Notes: generated by a model not told the origin, from the letters alone. A stretch of DNA of 64,000 nucleotides from an uncultured Alcaligenaceae bacterium (GCA_937908115.1 CALEQZ010000061.1:28073-92072), one strand, 5' to 3'; shown: positions 25,515 to 34,938, counted from the first letter of the stretch. Translations and numbers: made by a program.

Positions 25515-27377
25515 TTAGCGCTTGAGCTGCGCCACATCGCGCACCGCGCCGCGGTCGGCGGACGTCGCCAGCGCGGCGTATGCCTGCAGCGCGGTGGACA
25601 CCACGCGCTGGCGGTTCGCGGGCTTCCACGCCTTGTCGCCACGCGCCTGCATCTCGGCGCGGCGCTTGGACAGTTCTTCGTCGGGCACGGCCAAGTGGAT
25701 GCGGCGGTTGGGGATGTCGATCTCGATCACGTCGCCGTCCTCGACCAGGCCGACCGTGCCGCCTTCGGCCGCTTCCGGCGAGGCGTGGCCGATGACCAAC
25801 CCCGACGACCCGCCGGAGAACCGGCCGTCGGTAAACAGCGCGCAGACCTTGCCCAGTCCCTTGGACTTCAGGTAGGACGTGGGATAGAGCATTTCCTGCA
25901 TGCCCGGGCCGCCCTTGGGCCCTTCGTAGCGCACGACCACCACGTCGCCCGGCATGACCTTGTCGCCCAGGATGCCGTCGACGGCTTCCTCCTGGCTTTC
26001 GAACACGCGCGCCCGGCCGGTGAAAACCCATTGCGACTCGTCCACGCCCGCCGTCTTGACGATGCAACCCTTCTCGGCCAGGTTGCCGTACAGCACGGCC
26101 AGGCCGCCGTCCTGCGAATAGGCGTTTTCCTTGCTGCGGATGCAGCCGCCCTTGCGGTCGAGGTCCAGCGCTTCGTAGGTCGATTCCTGGCTGAATGCCT
26201 CGGTCGTAGGGATGCCGCCAGGCGCGGCACGGAAGAAGCGGCGCGCCTCGTCGGTGGCGGCAGGACCATTGACGTCCCACTTGCGGATGGCTTGGCCCAG
26301 CGTGCCGCTATGCACGTTGCCGCACGACGTATCGAGCAACCCGGCACGGTCGAGCTCGCCCATGATGCCTAGGATGCCGCCGGCGCGGTGCACGTCTTCG
26401 ATGTGGTACTTGTCGGTGGCCGGCGCGGCCTTGCACAGGCAAGGCACGCGGCGCGAGATGCGGTCGATGTCGGCCATGGTGAAGTCCACGCCCGCTTCTT
26501 GCGCGGCGGCCAGCAGGTGCAGCACCGTGTTGGTCGATCCGCCCATCGCCACGTCCAACGACATGGCATTTTCAAAGGCGGCCTTGGTGGCGATGCTGCG
26601 CGGCAGGACCGAGGCGTCGTCCTGCTCGTAATAGCGCTTGCACAGGTCGACGATGAGCCGGCCCGCCTGCTCGAACAGGCCGCGCCGCCAGGCGTGCGTG
26701 GCCACCAGCGTGCCGTTGCCGGGCAGCGCCAGGCCGATGGCCTCGGTCAGGCAGTTCATGGAATTGGCGGTGAACATCCCCGAGCAGGACCCGCAGGTCG
26801 GACAGGCGCTGCGCTCGTACTGTTCGGCCTCGGCGTCGGTCACGTTGGGATCGGCGGCCTTGATCATCGCGTCGATGAGATCGATCTTGGCCACCACCTT
26901 GCCATTGCCCGGCGCCTTGATCTTGCCCGCTTCCATCGGGCCGCCCGAGACGAACACGGTCGGGATGTTCAGCCGCATGGCGGCCATGAGCATCCCCGGG
27001 GTGATCTTGTCGCAATTGGAGATGCACACCATGGCGTCGGCGCAGTGCGCGTTGACCATGTATTCCACGGAATCGGCGATTAGCTCGCGCGAGGGCAGCG
27101 AATACAGCATGCCGTTGTGGCCCATGGCAATGCCGTCGTCCACCGCGATGGTGTTGAATTCCTTGGCCACGCCGCCGGCGGCCTCGATCTCCCGCGCCAC
27201 GAGCGCGCCCAGGTCGCGCAGGTGCACGTGGCCGGGCACGAATTGCGTGAACGAATTGACCACGGCGATGATGGGCTTGCCGAAGTCGCCGTCCTTCATG
27301 CCGGTGGCGCGCCACAGGGCGCGGGCGCCGGCCATGTTGCGGCCGTGGGTGGAGGTGCGGGAGCGGTATTGCGGCAT
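25515..27377 (-). CDS. ilvD: Dihydroxy-acid dehydratase
   Basis: The 620-residue protein is the full length of IlvD. It dehydrates 2,3-dihydroxy-isovalerate and -methylvalerate in branched-chain amino acid synthesis. Iron-sulfur ligands are visible in CISNCDKI (about residue 120) and the CPTCGSCSGMF motif (about 188-198), and the ED/Edd family blocks HGRNMAGARALW and GRFSGGSSGLVIGHASPEA are present. I choose the ATG at 27377; a TTG at 27398 in frame has no ribosome binding site, although the ATG does not have a good one either. The adjoining LysR gene begins on the same strand upstream, ending 71 bases away. Confidence 0.95.
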   Translation of the reverse strand: MPQYRSRTSTHGRNMAGARALWRATGMKDGDFGKPIIAVVNSFTQFVPGHVHLRDLGALVAREIEAAGGVAKEFNTIAVDDGIAMGHNGMLYSLPSRELIADSVEYMVNAHCADAMVCISNCDKITPGMLMAAMRLNIPTVFVSGGPMEAGKIKAPGNGKVVAKIDLIDAMIKAADPNVTDAEAEQYERSACPTCGSCSGMFTANSMNCLTEAIGLALPGNGTLVATHAWRRGLFEQAGRLIVDLCKRYYEQDDASVLPRSIATKAAFENAMSLDVAMGGSTNTVLHLLAAAQEAGVDFTMADIDRISRRVPCLCKAAPATDKYHIEDVHRAGGILGIMGELDRAGLLDTSCGNVHSGTLGQAIRKWDVNGPAATDEARRFFRAAPGGIPTTEAFSQESTYEALDLDRKGGCIRSKENAYSQDGGLAVLYGNLAEKGCIVKTAGVDESQWVFTGRARVFESQEEAVDGILGDKVMPGDVVVVRYEGPKGGPGMQEMLYPTSYLKSKGLGKVCALFTDGRFSGGSSGLVIGHASPEAAEGGTVGLVEDGDVIEIDIPNRRIHLAVPDEELSKRRAEMQARGDKAWKPANRQRVVSTALQAYAALATSADRGAVRDVAQLKR

Positions 27378-27448
27378 GGCTATCTGGGTGTCGTCCAAAA
27401 GTTGTGGTCGGCCGGCGGCCCCAAGGCGCCTGGCGGAAAAGCGTCAAA

Positions 27449-28408
27449 TCATACGCCCGATCGCCGCCGGGCGGACTTGGCAGCGCCCGGCGCGGCCTTA
27501 CCGCCGGCCGCGCCGGGCAGGTCGCCGGCAAGCGCCAGCAGCATGTCCAGCACCTGGCGCAGCCCGCGGCCCACAGGCTTGTCGCGCCGGGTCACCACCG
27601 CCAGCTGGCGCGCCAAGCGTGGTTGCAATGCCCGCACGGCCAGGCCGTCGCGTGCGCCCGAACCGCTGACCGCCATGCGAGGCAGCACCGCGCAGCCCAG
27701 GCCGGCGGCGACGATTTCCTTCATCGCCTCGGTGCTGCCCAGCTCCATGACGGGTCGCGCCCGCATGCCGGCCAGCTCGAACCATTCGTCGACCAGGCCG
27801 CGCGTGCGCGCCCCCGGCTCGAAAAGCACCAGCGGACGGCAGGCCAGCTCGGCCGGGGTCGCCCGCACCGGGATGCCGGAGCCGGAAGCGGGAAAGATCG
27901 CGACGAATTCGTCTTCCAGTACCGGCGTGACGTGCAGCGCGCGCCCGGGCGCGGGCATCGTCACCAGCCCGACGTCCAGCGCATTGGATTCGATCGCGCG
28001 CAGCACGTCAGCCGTGTTGCCGGTGCTGACCACCACGTCCAGCCGCGGAAACCGCCGCCGCAGGTTGGCAAGCAGCGGCGGCAGCAGATAAGTGCAGGCG
28101 GTGCCGCCGGTGCCCAGCCGAACGCGGCCGCCCACCGTCGCGGAATGCGACTGCATGGCCAGCTCCGCCTCGGCCATGGCGTCATGGATGCGGCACGCAT
28201 GCGCCAGCAGCTCGTCACCCGCGGCAGTGGGCACGACGCGCCGGCCGACCCGTTCCAGCAGGCGCAACCCAAAGCGCCGCTCGAGCCGGCGTACCTGCTG
28301 GCTGACCGCTGGCTGGCTCAATCCGTTGCGCTCGGCGGCAGCCGAAAAGCTGCCCAGCGCGGCCACGTCCATGAAGGTGCGCAAGTGATCGAGGTTCAGT
28401 CCGCGCAT
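27449..28408 (-). CDS. LysR-family transcriptional regulator
   Basis: The 319-residue protein opens with a canonical LysR helix-turn-helix (LDHLRTFMDVAALGSFSAAAERNGLSQPAVSQQVRRLE, across residues 6-43) and has the RVRLGTGGTACTYLLPPLL effector-domain entry. The C-terminus has an extra basic, Ala-rich tail of about 25 residues. It faces away from the GNAT gene at 28521, and lies upstream of ilvD on the same strand, so it could act on either. The 112-base gap to the GNAT gene is AT-rich and is the natural operator location. Confidence 0.9.
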   Translation of the reverse strand: MRGLNLDHLRTFMDVAALGSFSAAAERNGLSQPAVSQQVRRLERRFGLRLLERVGRRVVPTAAGDELLAHACRIHDAMAEAELAMQSHSATVGGRVRLGTGGTACTYLLPPLLANLRRRFPRLDVVVSTGNTADVLRAIESNALDVGLVTMPAPGRALHVTPVLEDEFVAIFPASGSGIPVRATPAELACRPLVLFEPGARTRGLVDEWFELAGMRARPVMELGSTEAMKEIVAAGLGCAVLPRMAVSGSGARDGLAVRALQPRLARQLAVVTRRDKPVGRGLRQVLDMLLALAGDLPGAAGGKAAPGAAKSARRRSGV

Positions 28409-28520
28409 GGGTTCCCCGGCAGCCCGTCAAATCAAACTTTTGCTTATGACAAATAAAAACAAAGCAAGCTTCCCTTATTTTTGCGCTTGCCGCAAACTCT
28501 TGCCGTTGCAAGGACCCGCC

Positions 28521-29066
28521 ATGGACACCGCCACCAAACCTTCTGTCCTCGTGCGCGACGCCGCTGAGGCCGACGTCGCCCGCATCCAGCAGATCTACGC
28601 CTATCACGTACTGCACGGTACCGCCTCTTTCGAACTGGAGCCGCCCACGCTCGAGCAGATGCGCGAACGCTACGCCGCGGTTCGCGCCAACGGCATGCCC
28701 TACCTGGTGGCCGAAGTCGACGGCGCCGTGCGCGGCTACGCCTATGTCACCCCTTACCGCCCGCGGCCGGCGTACCGCAATACGGTCGAGGATTCGGTCT
28801 ATGTCGAGCACGGCTGGCACGGCCTGGGCATCGGCAACCGGCTGCTGGCCGAGCTGGTCGCGCGCTGCCGCGACGGTGGCTGGCGGCAGATGATTGCCGT
28901 CGTTGGCGACAGCCGCAACGCCGCCTCGATCGCGCTGCACGCGCGCCAAGGGTTTCATCCGGCCGGCACGCTGCGCTCGGTCGGCTACAAGTTCGGCCAG
29001 TGGCGCGACACCGTGCTGATGCAGCGCGAACTGGGCGACGGCGACCGCACGCCGCCGTCATCGTGA
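28521..29066 (+). CDS. GNAT N-acetyltransferase, phosphinothricin acetyltransferase-like
   Basis: The 181-residue protein is a single GNAT domain of the Pat/Bar branch: IYAYHVLHGTASFELEPPT early, GYAYVTPYRPRPAYRNTVEDSVYV in the middle, and the acetyl-CoA loop HGWHGLGIGNRLLAEL (R/Q-x-x-G-x-G/A equivalent). It ends with GYKFGQWRDTVLMQREL, which is typical. Members acetylate phosphinothricin, methionine sulfone/sulfoximine or related amino acids. The ATG at 28521 follows AAGGA. The MFS gene start overlaps its stop (GTGA), suggesting an acetylate-and-export unit. Confidence 0.88.
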   Translation: MDTATKPSVLVRDAAEADVARIQQIYAYHVLHGTASFELEPPTLEQMRERYAAVRANGMPYLVAEVDGAVRGYAYVTPYRPRPAYRNTVEDSVYVEHGWHGLGIGNRLLAELVARCRDGGWRQMIAVVGDSRNAASIALHARQGFHPAGTLRSVGYKFGQWRDTVLMQRELGDGDRTPPSS

Positions 29067-30295
29067 ACGCGCAGCCAGCCGCGCCTGCTTCGCCCGGCGC
29101 GCGCGTCATCGTCGCGCTGGGCCTGTCCCAGCTCATTACCTGGGGGATTTCGTTCTATCTGGCCGGCGCCTTCGGCCCAGCGATCGCCGCCGACCTGGGC
29201 TGGAGCCAGGCGCGCGTCTACGGGGGGTTTTCGCTGGCCATCGTGACCATGGGCCTGGCCTCGCCGCTTGCGGGCCGGGCCATCGACCGCCGCGGCGGCC
29301 GCAGCGTCATGTCGGCTGGATGCGTGCTGATCGCCATCGGCTGCCTGCTGCTTGCGTGGGCGCACGAACCGGTCGGCTTCTACGCGGCCTGGACGGTGCT
29401 GGGCCTGGGCATGCGGCTGTCGCTTTACGATGCCGCCTTCGCCACCCTGGCGCGCATCGGCGGGCCCGCGTCAGGACGGGCGATGGCGCAGATCACGCTG
29501 TTCGGCGGGTTGGCCTCGACCGTGTTCTGGCCGGTGGGCAGCGCGCTGCAAGCCTGGCTGGGATGGCGCGGCGCCGTATGCTGCTATGCCGGCTTCGCGC
29601 TGCTGGTGCTGCCCCTGCACGCCGCGCTGCCGGCCAGCCGCTACACCTTTCAATCCGCAGGCGCACCTGGCGCCGACGATGGACGGGGCCTGGCGCGCAC
29701 CGACGCCGACCGGCGCAGGGCTGGCCTGCTTTTCGCGATCCTGGCGATGCTCACCAACTTTCTGGCTGCGGGCAATGCCGCCCATTTGATCGCCGTACTC
29801 GGCGGCCTGGGCCTGGATGCGAAGGCGGCGGTGGCCACCGCCGCGCTATGGGGCATCGGCCAGGTCGCGGCACGGCTCGCCGAAGTGTTGTTCGGACGCC
29901 GCCTGCATCCCCTGACGCTGGCGGTCGTCGCGTGCGCCGTCTTGCCCTGTGCCTTCCTGGCCGGGCTGGCCGCGGGCGTCGTGCCGGGCGCGGCGGTGGC
30001 CTTTGCGCTGTGCTTTGGCGCCTGCAACGGCTTGCTGACGATCACACGCGGCACGCTGCCCCTGGCATTGTTCGATGCACGCACCTACGGCGCGTTCACC
30101 GGCCGCCTACTCGTGCCCAGCTTTTTGCTGATGGCGGCCGCGCCGCCGTTTTTCGCGCTGATCCTGCAGGAGGCCGGCGCGCTCGCGATGTTGGCGGTGT
30201 CGCTGGCACTGGCCATGACCATGCTTGCCGCTGCGGTCGCGCTGCGCCGCCGGTTCCTGCCCGCCCAGGCGACGCGCCCGGCGCAACGCGGCTAG
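29063..30295 (+). CDS. MFS transporter
   Basis: About 410 residues with 12 hydrophobic stretches. The first helix reads VIVALGLSQLITWGISFYLAG and the loop 2-3 motif is GRAIDRRGGRSVM, close to the MFS G-x-x-x-D-R-x-G-R-R signature. The GTG at 29063 overlaps the TGA of the GNAT gene by three bases, so I use it as the start; an upstream ATG at 29000 would extend far into the GNAT gene. Probably exports or imports the compound handled by the acetyltransferase. Substrate unknown. Confidence 0.85.
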   Translation: MNAQPAAPASPGARVIVALGLSQLITWGISFYLAGAFGPAIAADLGWSQARVYGGFSLAIVTMGLASPLAGRAIDRRGGRSVMSAGCVLIAIGCLLLAWAHEPVGFYAAWTVLGLGMRLSLYDAAFATLARIGGPASGRAMAQITLFGGLASTVFWPVGSALQAWLGWRGAVCCYAGFALLVLPLHAALPASRYTFQSAGAPGADDGRGLARTDADRRRAGLLFAILAMLTNFLAAGNAAHLIAVLGGLGLDAKAAVATAALWGIGQVAARLAEVLFGRRLHPLTLAVVACAVLPCAFLAGLAAGVVPGAAVAFALCFGACNGLLTITRGTLPLALFDARTYGAFTGRLLVPSFLLMAAAPPFFALILQEAGALAMLAVSLALAMTMLAAAVALRRRFLPAQATRPAQRG

Positions 30296-30308
30296 CCCCT
30301 TCGTCCCG

Positions 30309-31349
30309 TCACGGCAGGTTCTCGCGTAGCACGATGCTAATAGGCATGGGGTCGACCCCCGCCATGGGGCTGCGGCCGTCACGCAGGTTGGCGAATATGC
30401 GCACGCAATTGAGCACCGTCGCCTGCGGGTTCTGCGTGATGACCGCATCCATGGTGCCATCGACCAGCAGCGCCCGCGTATCGGGCGTCAGTCCATGGCC
30501 GATGAAAACCACGCCCTGGTCGCGCCCTGCTTCCTTCAAGGCGCGTGCCACGCCGTCGGAAGCGCCGCCGATGTTGTAGATGCCAACCAGGTCCGGATAC
30601 TGGTCCAGCAAACTGCGCGCCGCCTGGTAGTTCAGCTCGGCATCGTCGTGCCCTTCGCGCAGGCCGACCACCTGCAGCGTAGGAAACATCTCCTCCAGGA
30701 TGTGTAGGAAGCCCATTTCCCGCTCTTCGTGGGCGCGATAGCTGAGGCTGCCGGCGATCATCGCCACCTTGCCCGTGCGCGCGCCGGCAAAGCGCCCGAG
30801 CAGCAGGCCCGCCGTACGGCCAGCGGCGCGGTTGTCCAGGCCCAAATAGGCCGCGCGCCGCGAACTGGACAAGTCGGAAATCAAGGTGACGGTGTGCACG
30901 CCGCGATCGGCCAGCTGGTTGACTGCCTCGCGCACCAGGGGATGCTCCAGGGCCATGAACGCCACGCCGTCGGCCCGTGCCCCCTCGCGTAGCAGCGCCG
31001 CCGCCAGCGCCTGCGGGTCGAACCCGTCGATGTAGCGGCAATGCGCGCGGGCGTTGTAGTGCGCGAACTGCTCCCGCGAAATACCCACGATGTCGCCCAG
31101 CATGCGCAGGAAAGGATTGGTGCCGGCCGGCAGCAGGAAGGCCACGCGCAGCGGCGTGGCCAGCAGCGCCTGCGCGGCGGCGTCGCCCAGGTAATCCAGC
31201 TCGGCGGCCGCGCGCAGCACTTTGCGCGCGGTGGCTGTCCGCACGCCCGGGCGGCCGTGCAGCACCCGGTCGGCCGTGGCGGTCGATACGCCTGCGGCGC
31301 GTGCAACGTCGGCCAGCCGCGCACGGCGACGGATCGGTTCATCAGTCAT
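30309..31349 (-). CDS. LacI-family transcriptional regulator
   Basis: The 346-residue protein has the LacI headpiece (RLADVARAAGVSTATADRVLHGRPGVRTAT, across residues 9-38, with the hinge region following) and a sugar-binding-like domain with FIGHGLTPDT. I start at the ATG at 31349; the more upstream ATG at 31382 would add 11 residues. It is divergent from the TRAP transporter/RuBisCO-like operon, and a perfect dyad lies in the shared promoter region, so it very likely represses that operon until its ligand, perhaps a branched-sugar acid or derivative, binds. Confidence 0.93.
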   Translation of the reverse strand: MTDEPIRRRARLADVARAAGVSTATADRVLHGRPGVRTATARKVLRAAAELDYLGDAAAQALLATPLRVAFLLPAGTNPFLRMLGDIVGISREQFAHYNARAHCRYIDGFDPQALAAALLREGARADGVAFMALEHPLVREAVNQLADRGVHTVTLISDLSSSRRAAYLGLDNRAAGRTAGLLLGRFAGARTGKVAMIAGSLSYRAHEEREMGFLHILEEMFPTLQVVGLREGHDDAELNYQAARSLLDQYPDLVGIYNIGGASDGVARALKEAGRDQGVVFIGHGLTPDTRALLVDGTMDAVITQNPQATVLNCVRIFANLRDGRSPMAGVDPMPISIVLRENLP

Positions 31350-31378
31350 GCGATCAACCCAATAAACATCAAAATACA

Positions 31379-31395
31379 TCAATCACTTTGATTGA
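31379..31395. promoter_or_regulatory. LacI-type operator
   Basis: TCAATCACTTTGATTGA is a perfect inverted repeat (7-base arms, 3-base centre) 30 bases upstream of the lacI-family start and 85 bases upstream of the TRAP receptor start. A second TCAATCA half-site follows at 31456-31462. Position and symmetry suit binding by the adjacent LacI-family protein. Confidence 0.7.
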
Positions 31396-31480
31396 CCTCC
31401 TTCCTATGCTAACGGAGAATCCTTCTAAATAACCGACTTTTCCGGCGCAAGCTGTCAATCAAACAAACTCAGGAGACACC

Positions 31481-32497
31481 ATGGACGGCCATTTCCTCCC
31501 TTCGCGCCGCCGGCTGCTGCAGGCCGGATCGGCCCTGGCGCTGGGCGCTGCGGTTCCCGGCGCGCTGGCCCAGAAGACCCGCGAGTTGCGCTACGGCCAC
31601 ATGAACCCGCCCAATAGCGCCGCGGGAATGCAAGCGCAGTGGCTGGCCGATCTGGTCGAAAAAAACACCGGCGGCCAGATCCGCATCCGCGTCTATCCCT
31701 CGTCGCAGCTGGGCAAGATGCAGGAAATGGCCGAAGCGACTTCCATGGGCACGATCGCCCTGTCGCACAACACCGCCGGCGGCACAGGTTCACTCTATGA
31801 ACCCTTCGCGGCGCTGGACACCCCCTACCTGTACCGCGACGTCGAGCACCTGCTCAAGGTGACCGACGTGGACTCGCCGGTGATGCAAACGCTGAACAAG
31901 GGCCTGGTCGACGCAGCCGGCGTGCGCGTGCTCTACACGTATTACTTCGGCACCCGCCACCTGACGGCCAACAAGCCGGTGCGCACACCGGCGGACCTCG
32001 CCGGCGTCAAGATCCGGGCGCTGCCGTTTCCGATTTCCATGACCGCGGTCGAAGGCCTGGGCGCGGTGCCCGTGCCGGTGGACTGGTCGGAAGTCCCCAC
32101 GGCGCTGGCCACCGGCCAGGTCGCCGGCCAGGAAAACCCCGTCAACACGGTCCTGTCGAGCAAGCTGTATGAATCCCAGTCGCACCTGATGCTGACGGGC
32201 CACATCATGAACCCGCACGTCATCATCATCAACGAAGACCTCTGGCAAGACTTTACGCCCGAGCAGCGCGATGCGATCTCGCGCGCCGCGCTGGAGGTGC
32301 GCAAGCGCGCCAGCGCCATGGTCCTGCAGCAGGAAGCCGACGAGCTCGAACAGCTGCGCAAGCTGAAGATGACGGTCATCGGCCCAGACGACGGCCTGCA
32401 GCTCGACGCGTTCAAGGCCTCGGTCAAGAAGCTGGTCGACGAACGCTTCACCGACAAGTTCGGCAACCTTTATCGGCAGATCGCCGCCATCCAGTAA
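31481..32497 (+). CDS. TRAP transporter substrate-binding protein (DctP)
   Basis: The 338-residue protein has an N-terminal signal with a twin-arginine-like RRRLLQAGSALALGAAVPGALAQ (residues 9-31). The mature DctP fold shows RYGHMNPPNS, YPSSQLGKMQEM, the conserved Arg region VKIRALPFPISM and GQVAGQENPVNTVLSS, where the Arg and Asn/Gln pin a carboxylate ligand. It captures an organic acid in the periplasm for the DctQ/DctM membrane pair encoded next. Good AGGAGA ribosome binding site precedes ATG 31481. It leads a six-gene operon with a RuBisCO-like protein and a sugar-acid kinase. Confidence 0.93.
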   Translation: MDGHFLPSRRRLLQAGSALALGAAVPGALAQKTRELRYGHMNPPNSAAGMQAQWLADLVEKNTGGQIRIRVYPSSQLGKMQEMAEATSMGTIALSHNTAGGTGSLYEPFAALDTPYLYRDVEHLLKVTDVDSPVMQTLNKGLVDAAGVRVLYTYYFGTRHLTANKPVRTPADLAGVKIRALPFPISMTAVEGLGAVPVPVDWSEVPTALATGQVAGQENPVNTVLSSKLYESQSHLMLTGHIMNPHVIIINEDLWQDFTPEQRDAISRAALEVRKRASAMVLQQEADELEQLRKLKMTVIGPDDGLQLDAFKASVKKLVDERFTDKFGNLYRQIAAIQ

Positions 32498-32554
32498 GCT
32501 GCGCCGCACGCTGATGCGTCGCCCGCGGCCTGCGGGCGGCGCGTGGGACCTGCC

Positions 32555-33076
32555 ATGACATCCTCGAACGCTTCCGGGCAGCCGCTGCCCTTGCGCCTAT
32601 TGGGGCGGCTGTGCCGCCTGGCCGAATGGCTCGCCATCGTCATGCTGCTTGTGACGGCCGCCCTGGTGCTGGCCCAGGTCATCGGCCGCAACCTGTTCCA
32701 CACCGGCCTGCCCGTTGCCGACGAGCTGGCGCGCTACGGCGGGTTGGGCATGATCTACCTGACCGTGCCCTTGCTGTTGCTGCAGAACAAGCACGTCACC
32801 GTGGACATCTTCATCGCCAAGCTCGGTCCGCGTGCGCGTCGCGTCATGGACATCATCAACGAAGCGCTCGTGCTGCTGTTCTGCGTGCTGTTCCTGTGGG
32901 GCGGCTGGCTGTTCCTCAAGCGTGCCGGGCGCTTTGCCACACCCGCGCTCGGCATGCCCAACACTTGGTTCTACCTGCCTGCGCTGACCGGCCTGGCCTT
33001 GCTGACGCTGGTCGCCCTGTACCGCGCCGTGGCGCTGTTGACCGGACAGCGGCCTGAAGGAGACGCCGCGCCATGA
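32555..33076 (+). CDS. TRAP transporter small permease (DctQ)
   Basis: The 173-residue protein has four hydrophobic segments (about 23-45, 60-80, 98-120, 138-158) and the DctQ-family core VIGRNLFHTGLPVADELARYGGLGMIYLTVPLLL. It stabilises the DctM permease and docks the receptor. I choose the ATG at 32555; the ATG at 32543 four codons upstream is less well placed. The stop overlaps the dctM start (ATGA), so coupling is expected. Confidence 0.9.
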   Translation: MTSSNASGQPLPLRLLGRLCRLAEWLAIVMLLVTAALVLAQVIGRNLFHTGLPVADELARYGGLGMIYLTVPLLLLQNKHVTVDIFIAKLGPRARRVMDIINEALVLLFCVLFLWGGWLFLKRAGRFATPALGMPNTWFYLPALTGLALLTLVALYRAVALLTGQRPEGDAAP

Positions 33077-34353
33077 TGAGCCTGACCGTACTGCTGCTGT
33101 TCTTGGCGACCATGCTCATGGGCCTGCCGATCGCCGTGGCCATGGGGTTGTCGGCCGGCGTGGTCGTGTGGTGGAACGACCTGCCGCTGGCGGTGATCGC
33201 GCAACGCACGGTCAACGCGCTGGACTCCACGCCCCTGCTGGCCGTGCCGCTGTTCATCTTCGCGGCGGCGCTGTTCAACGCCGGAGGCGTCACTACCCAC
33301 CTATTCGACCTGGTGCGCCTGATCGTCGGCCGCATCCGCGGCGGCCTGGGCCACGTGTCGGTGCTGACCAGCCTGATTTTCTCCGGCATGTCCGGCGCGG
33401 CGCTAGCCGACATCGGCGCGCTGGGCGGCACGCAGATCCGGCTAATGCGCGAGCAGGGCTACCGCGACGAATTCGCCGCCGGCATCACCATGGCCTCGGC
33501 GACCATCGGCCCGATCTTCCCGCCCAGCATTCCGCTGATTATCTTCGCCAGCGCGGCCGAAGTCTCGGCGGTCAAGCTGCTGCTGGCAGGCGTCATCCCC
33601 GGCCTGCTCATCACCGTGCTGCTGATGGCGCAAATCGCCGTGATGGCGAGGCTGCAGAACCTGCCGCGCGACCCCATAAAGACCAGCCTGGCGCGGGTCG
33701 GGCGCAAGGCGCTCGTCGCGCTGCCGGCGCTGGCCGCGCCCGTGGTGCTCATCCTCGGATTGGTCAGCGGCCTGTTCGGCCCAACCGAGGTGGCTGCGGT
33801 CACCGTGCTGTACGCGCTGCTGCTGGGCACGGTGGTTTATCGCGAACTGACCTGGGCGAAGTTCGTCGAGGCCGCCCGCGAGACGGTCCGGTCCACGGCC
33901 AGCGTCCTGTTCATCGTGGGCTCGGCCGCGCTGCTGGCCTGGGTGCTGACCGTCGACCAGGTACCGACCATGGCCACCGAGTTCATGCTGTCGTTGTCGA
34001 CCAACCCCATCGTGCTGCTGATGATCGTGAATGTGATCCTGCTTTTTGTCGGCATGGTGATGGAATCGATCGCGGCCATCCTCATCCTGGCGCCCATCCT
34101 CACCCCCGCGCTGCTGGCCGCGGGCGTAGATCCGGTCCAGCTCGGCGTGGTGGTCGTGCTCAACCTGATGATCGGGCTGCTGACCCCGCCGGTCGGCATG
34201 AGCCTGTACATGGTGAGCATCGTCGCAAAGATGCCCTTTCATCGCGTGGTCGCCGGCGCGATGCCCTTTCTCATCGCATTGGCCGCCTCGCTGCTGGTGG
34301 TGACGCTGGTCCCGGCGGTGTCCACCTGGCTGCCCAACCTCGTCGTCGACTGA
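33073..34353 (+). CDS. TRAP transporter large permease (DctM)
   Basis: The 426-residue protein has the 12 or more hydrophobic segments of the ion-transporter superfamily DctM proteins, with the diagnostic GGVTTHLFDLVRLIVG, SAKIG-like ATIGPIFPPSIPLIIFA and the C-terminal GLLTPPVGMSLYMVS. It couples sodium influx to substrate uptake. ATG overlaps the TGA of dctQ by four bases. Part of the RuBisCO-like operon. Confidence 0.93.
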   Translation: MMSLTVLLLFLATMLMGLPIAVAMGLSAGVVVWWNDLPLAVIAQRTVNALDSTPLLAVPLFIFAAALFNAGGVTTHLFDLVRLIVGRIRGGLGHVSVLTSLIFSGMSGAALADIGALGGTQIRLMREQGYRDEFAAGITMASATIGPIFPPSIPLIIFASAAEVSAVKLLLAGVIPGLLITVLLMAQIAVMARLQNLPRDPIKTSLARVGRKALVALPALAAPVVLILGLVSGLFGPTEVAAVTVLYALLLGTVVYRELTWAKFVEAARETVRSTASVLFIVGSAALLAWVLTVDQVPTMATEFMLSLSTNPIVLLMIVNVILLFVGMVMESIAAILILAPILTPALLAAGVDPVQLGVVVVLNLMIGLLTPPVGMSLYMVSIVAKMPFHRVVAGAMPFLIALAASLLVVTLVPAVSTWLPNLVVD

Positions 34354-34383
34354 CGGCATCCACTTTCACCCATAGGACGATCA

Positions 34384-34926
34384 ATGAGCAGGTTTCTTGG
34401 AGAGATCCGCCAGGCCGGATACGTGGTGCACGACATCGAAGCGGCCATGGACTACTGGACGCGCGTGCTGGGCGTCGGCCCCTTCTACTACATGGAGCGC
34501 GTGCCGGTGCGCAACTTCCAGTACCGCGGCCAACCGCAGGACCCGCACGTGTCGGTGGCGCTGGCCAATTCTGGCCCGCTGCAAATCGAGCTGATCCAGC
34601 AGCGCAACGATGCACCGACCATGTACCGCGACTTCCTGCAAGCCGGGCGCACCGGCTTGCAGCACATCGCCTACTGGACCGAAAACTTCGACGCCGACCT
34701 CGCCCGCCTGACCGCGCAGGGCTTCAAGCCGGTGATGAGCGGCGAAGTGGGCGAGCGCGGCCGCTACGTCTACTTCGACACCGAGTTCCACCCTGGCGCG
34801 GTCATCGAATTGTCCGAAGTCGCTGGCCCAAAGGGCACGGTATTTCGCATGATCCGCGAGGCATCCGAAGGTTGGGATGGCAGCGACCCGGTGCGCGCCT
34901 TTCCCGACTTGAGCAAGATCAAGTAG
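34384..34926 (+). CDS. VOC-family (glyoxalase/bleomycin-resistance fold) protein
   Basis: The 180-residue protein has a VOC beta-alpha-beta fold beginning GYVVHDIEAAMDYWTRVLGVGPFYYMERV. Likely metal ligands are the Glu in QIELIQQRND, the His in GLQHIAYWTENF and the Glu at FHPGAVIELSEV. It resembles methylmalonyl-CoA epimerase/4-hydroxyphenylpyruvate dioxygenase-like single-domain members. It sits between the TRAP genes and the RuBisCO-like gene, so it probably acts on the same sugar-acid intermediate, possibly as an epimerase or isomerase. This role is inference from position. Confidence 0.82.
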   Translation: MSRFLGEIRQAGYVVHDIEAAMDYWTRVLGVGPFYYMERVPVRNFQYRGQPQDPHVSVALANSGPLQIELIQQRNDAPTMYRDFLQAGRTGLQHIAYWTENFDADLARLTAQGFKPVMSGEVGERGRYVYFDTEFHPGAVIELSEVAGPKGTVFRMIREASEGWDGSDPVRAFPDLSKIK

Positions 34927-34938
34927 CGCCAAGCCGCC

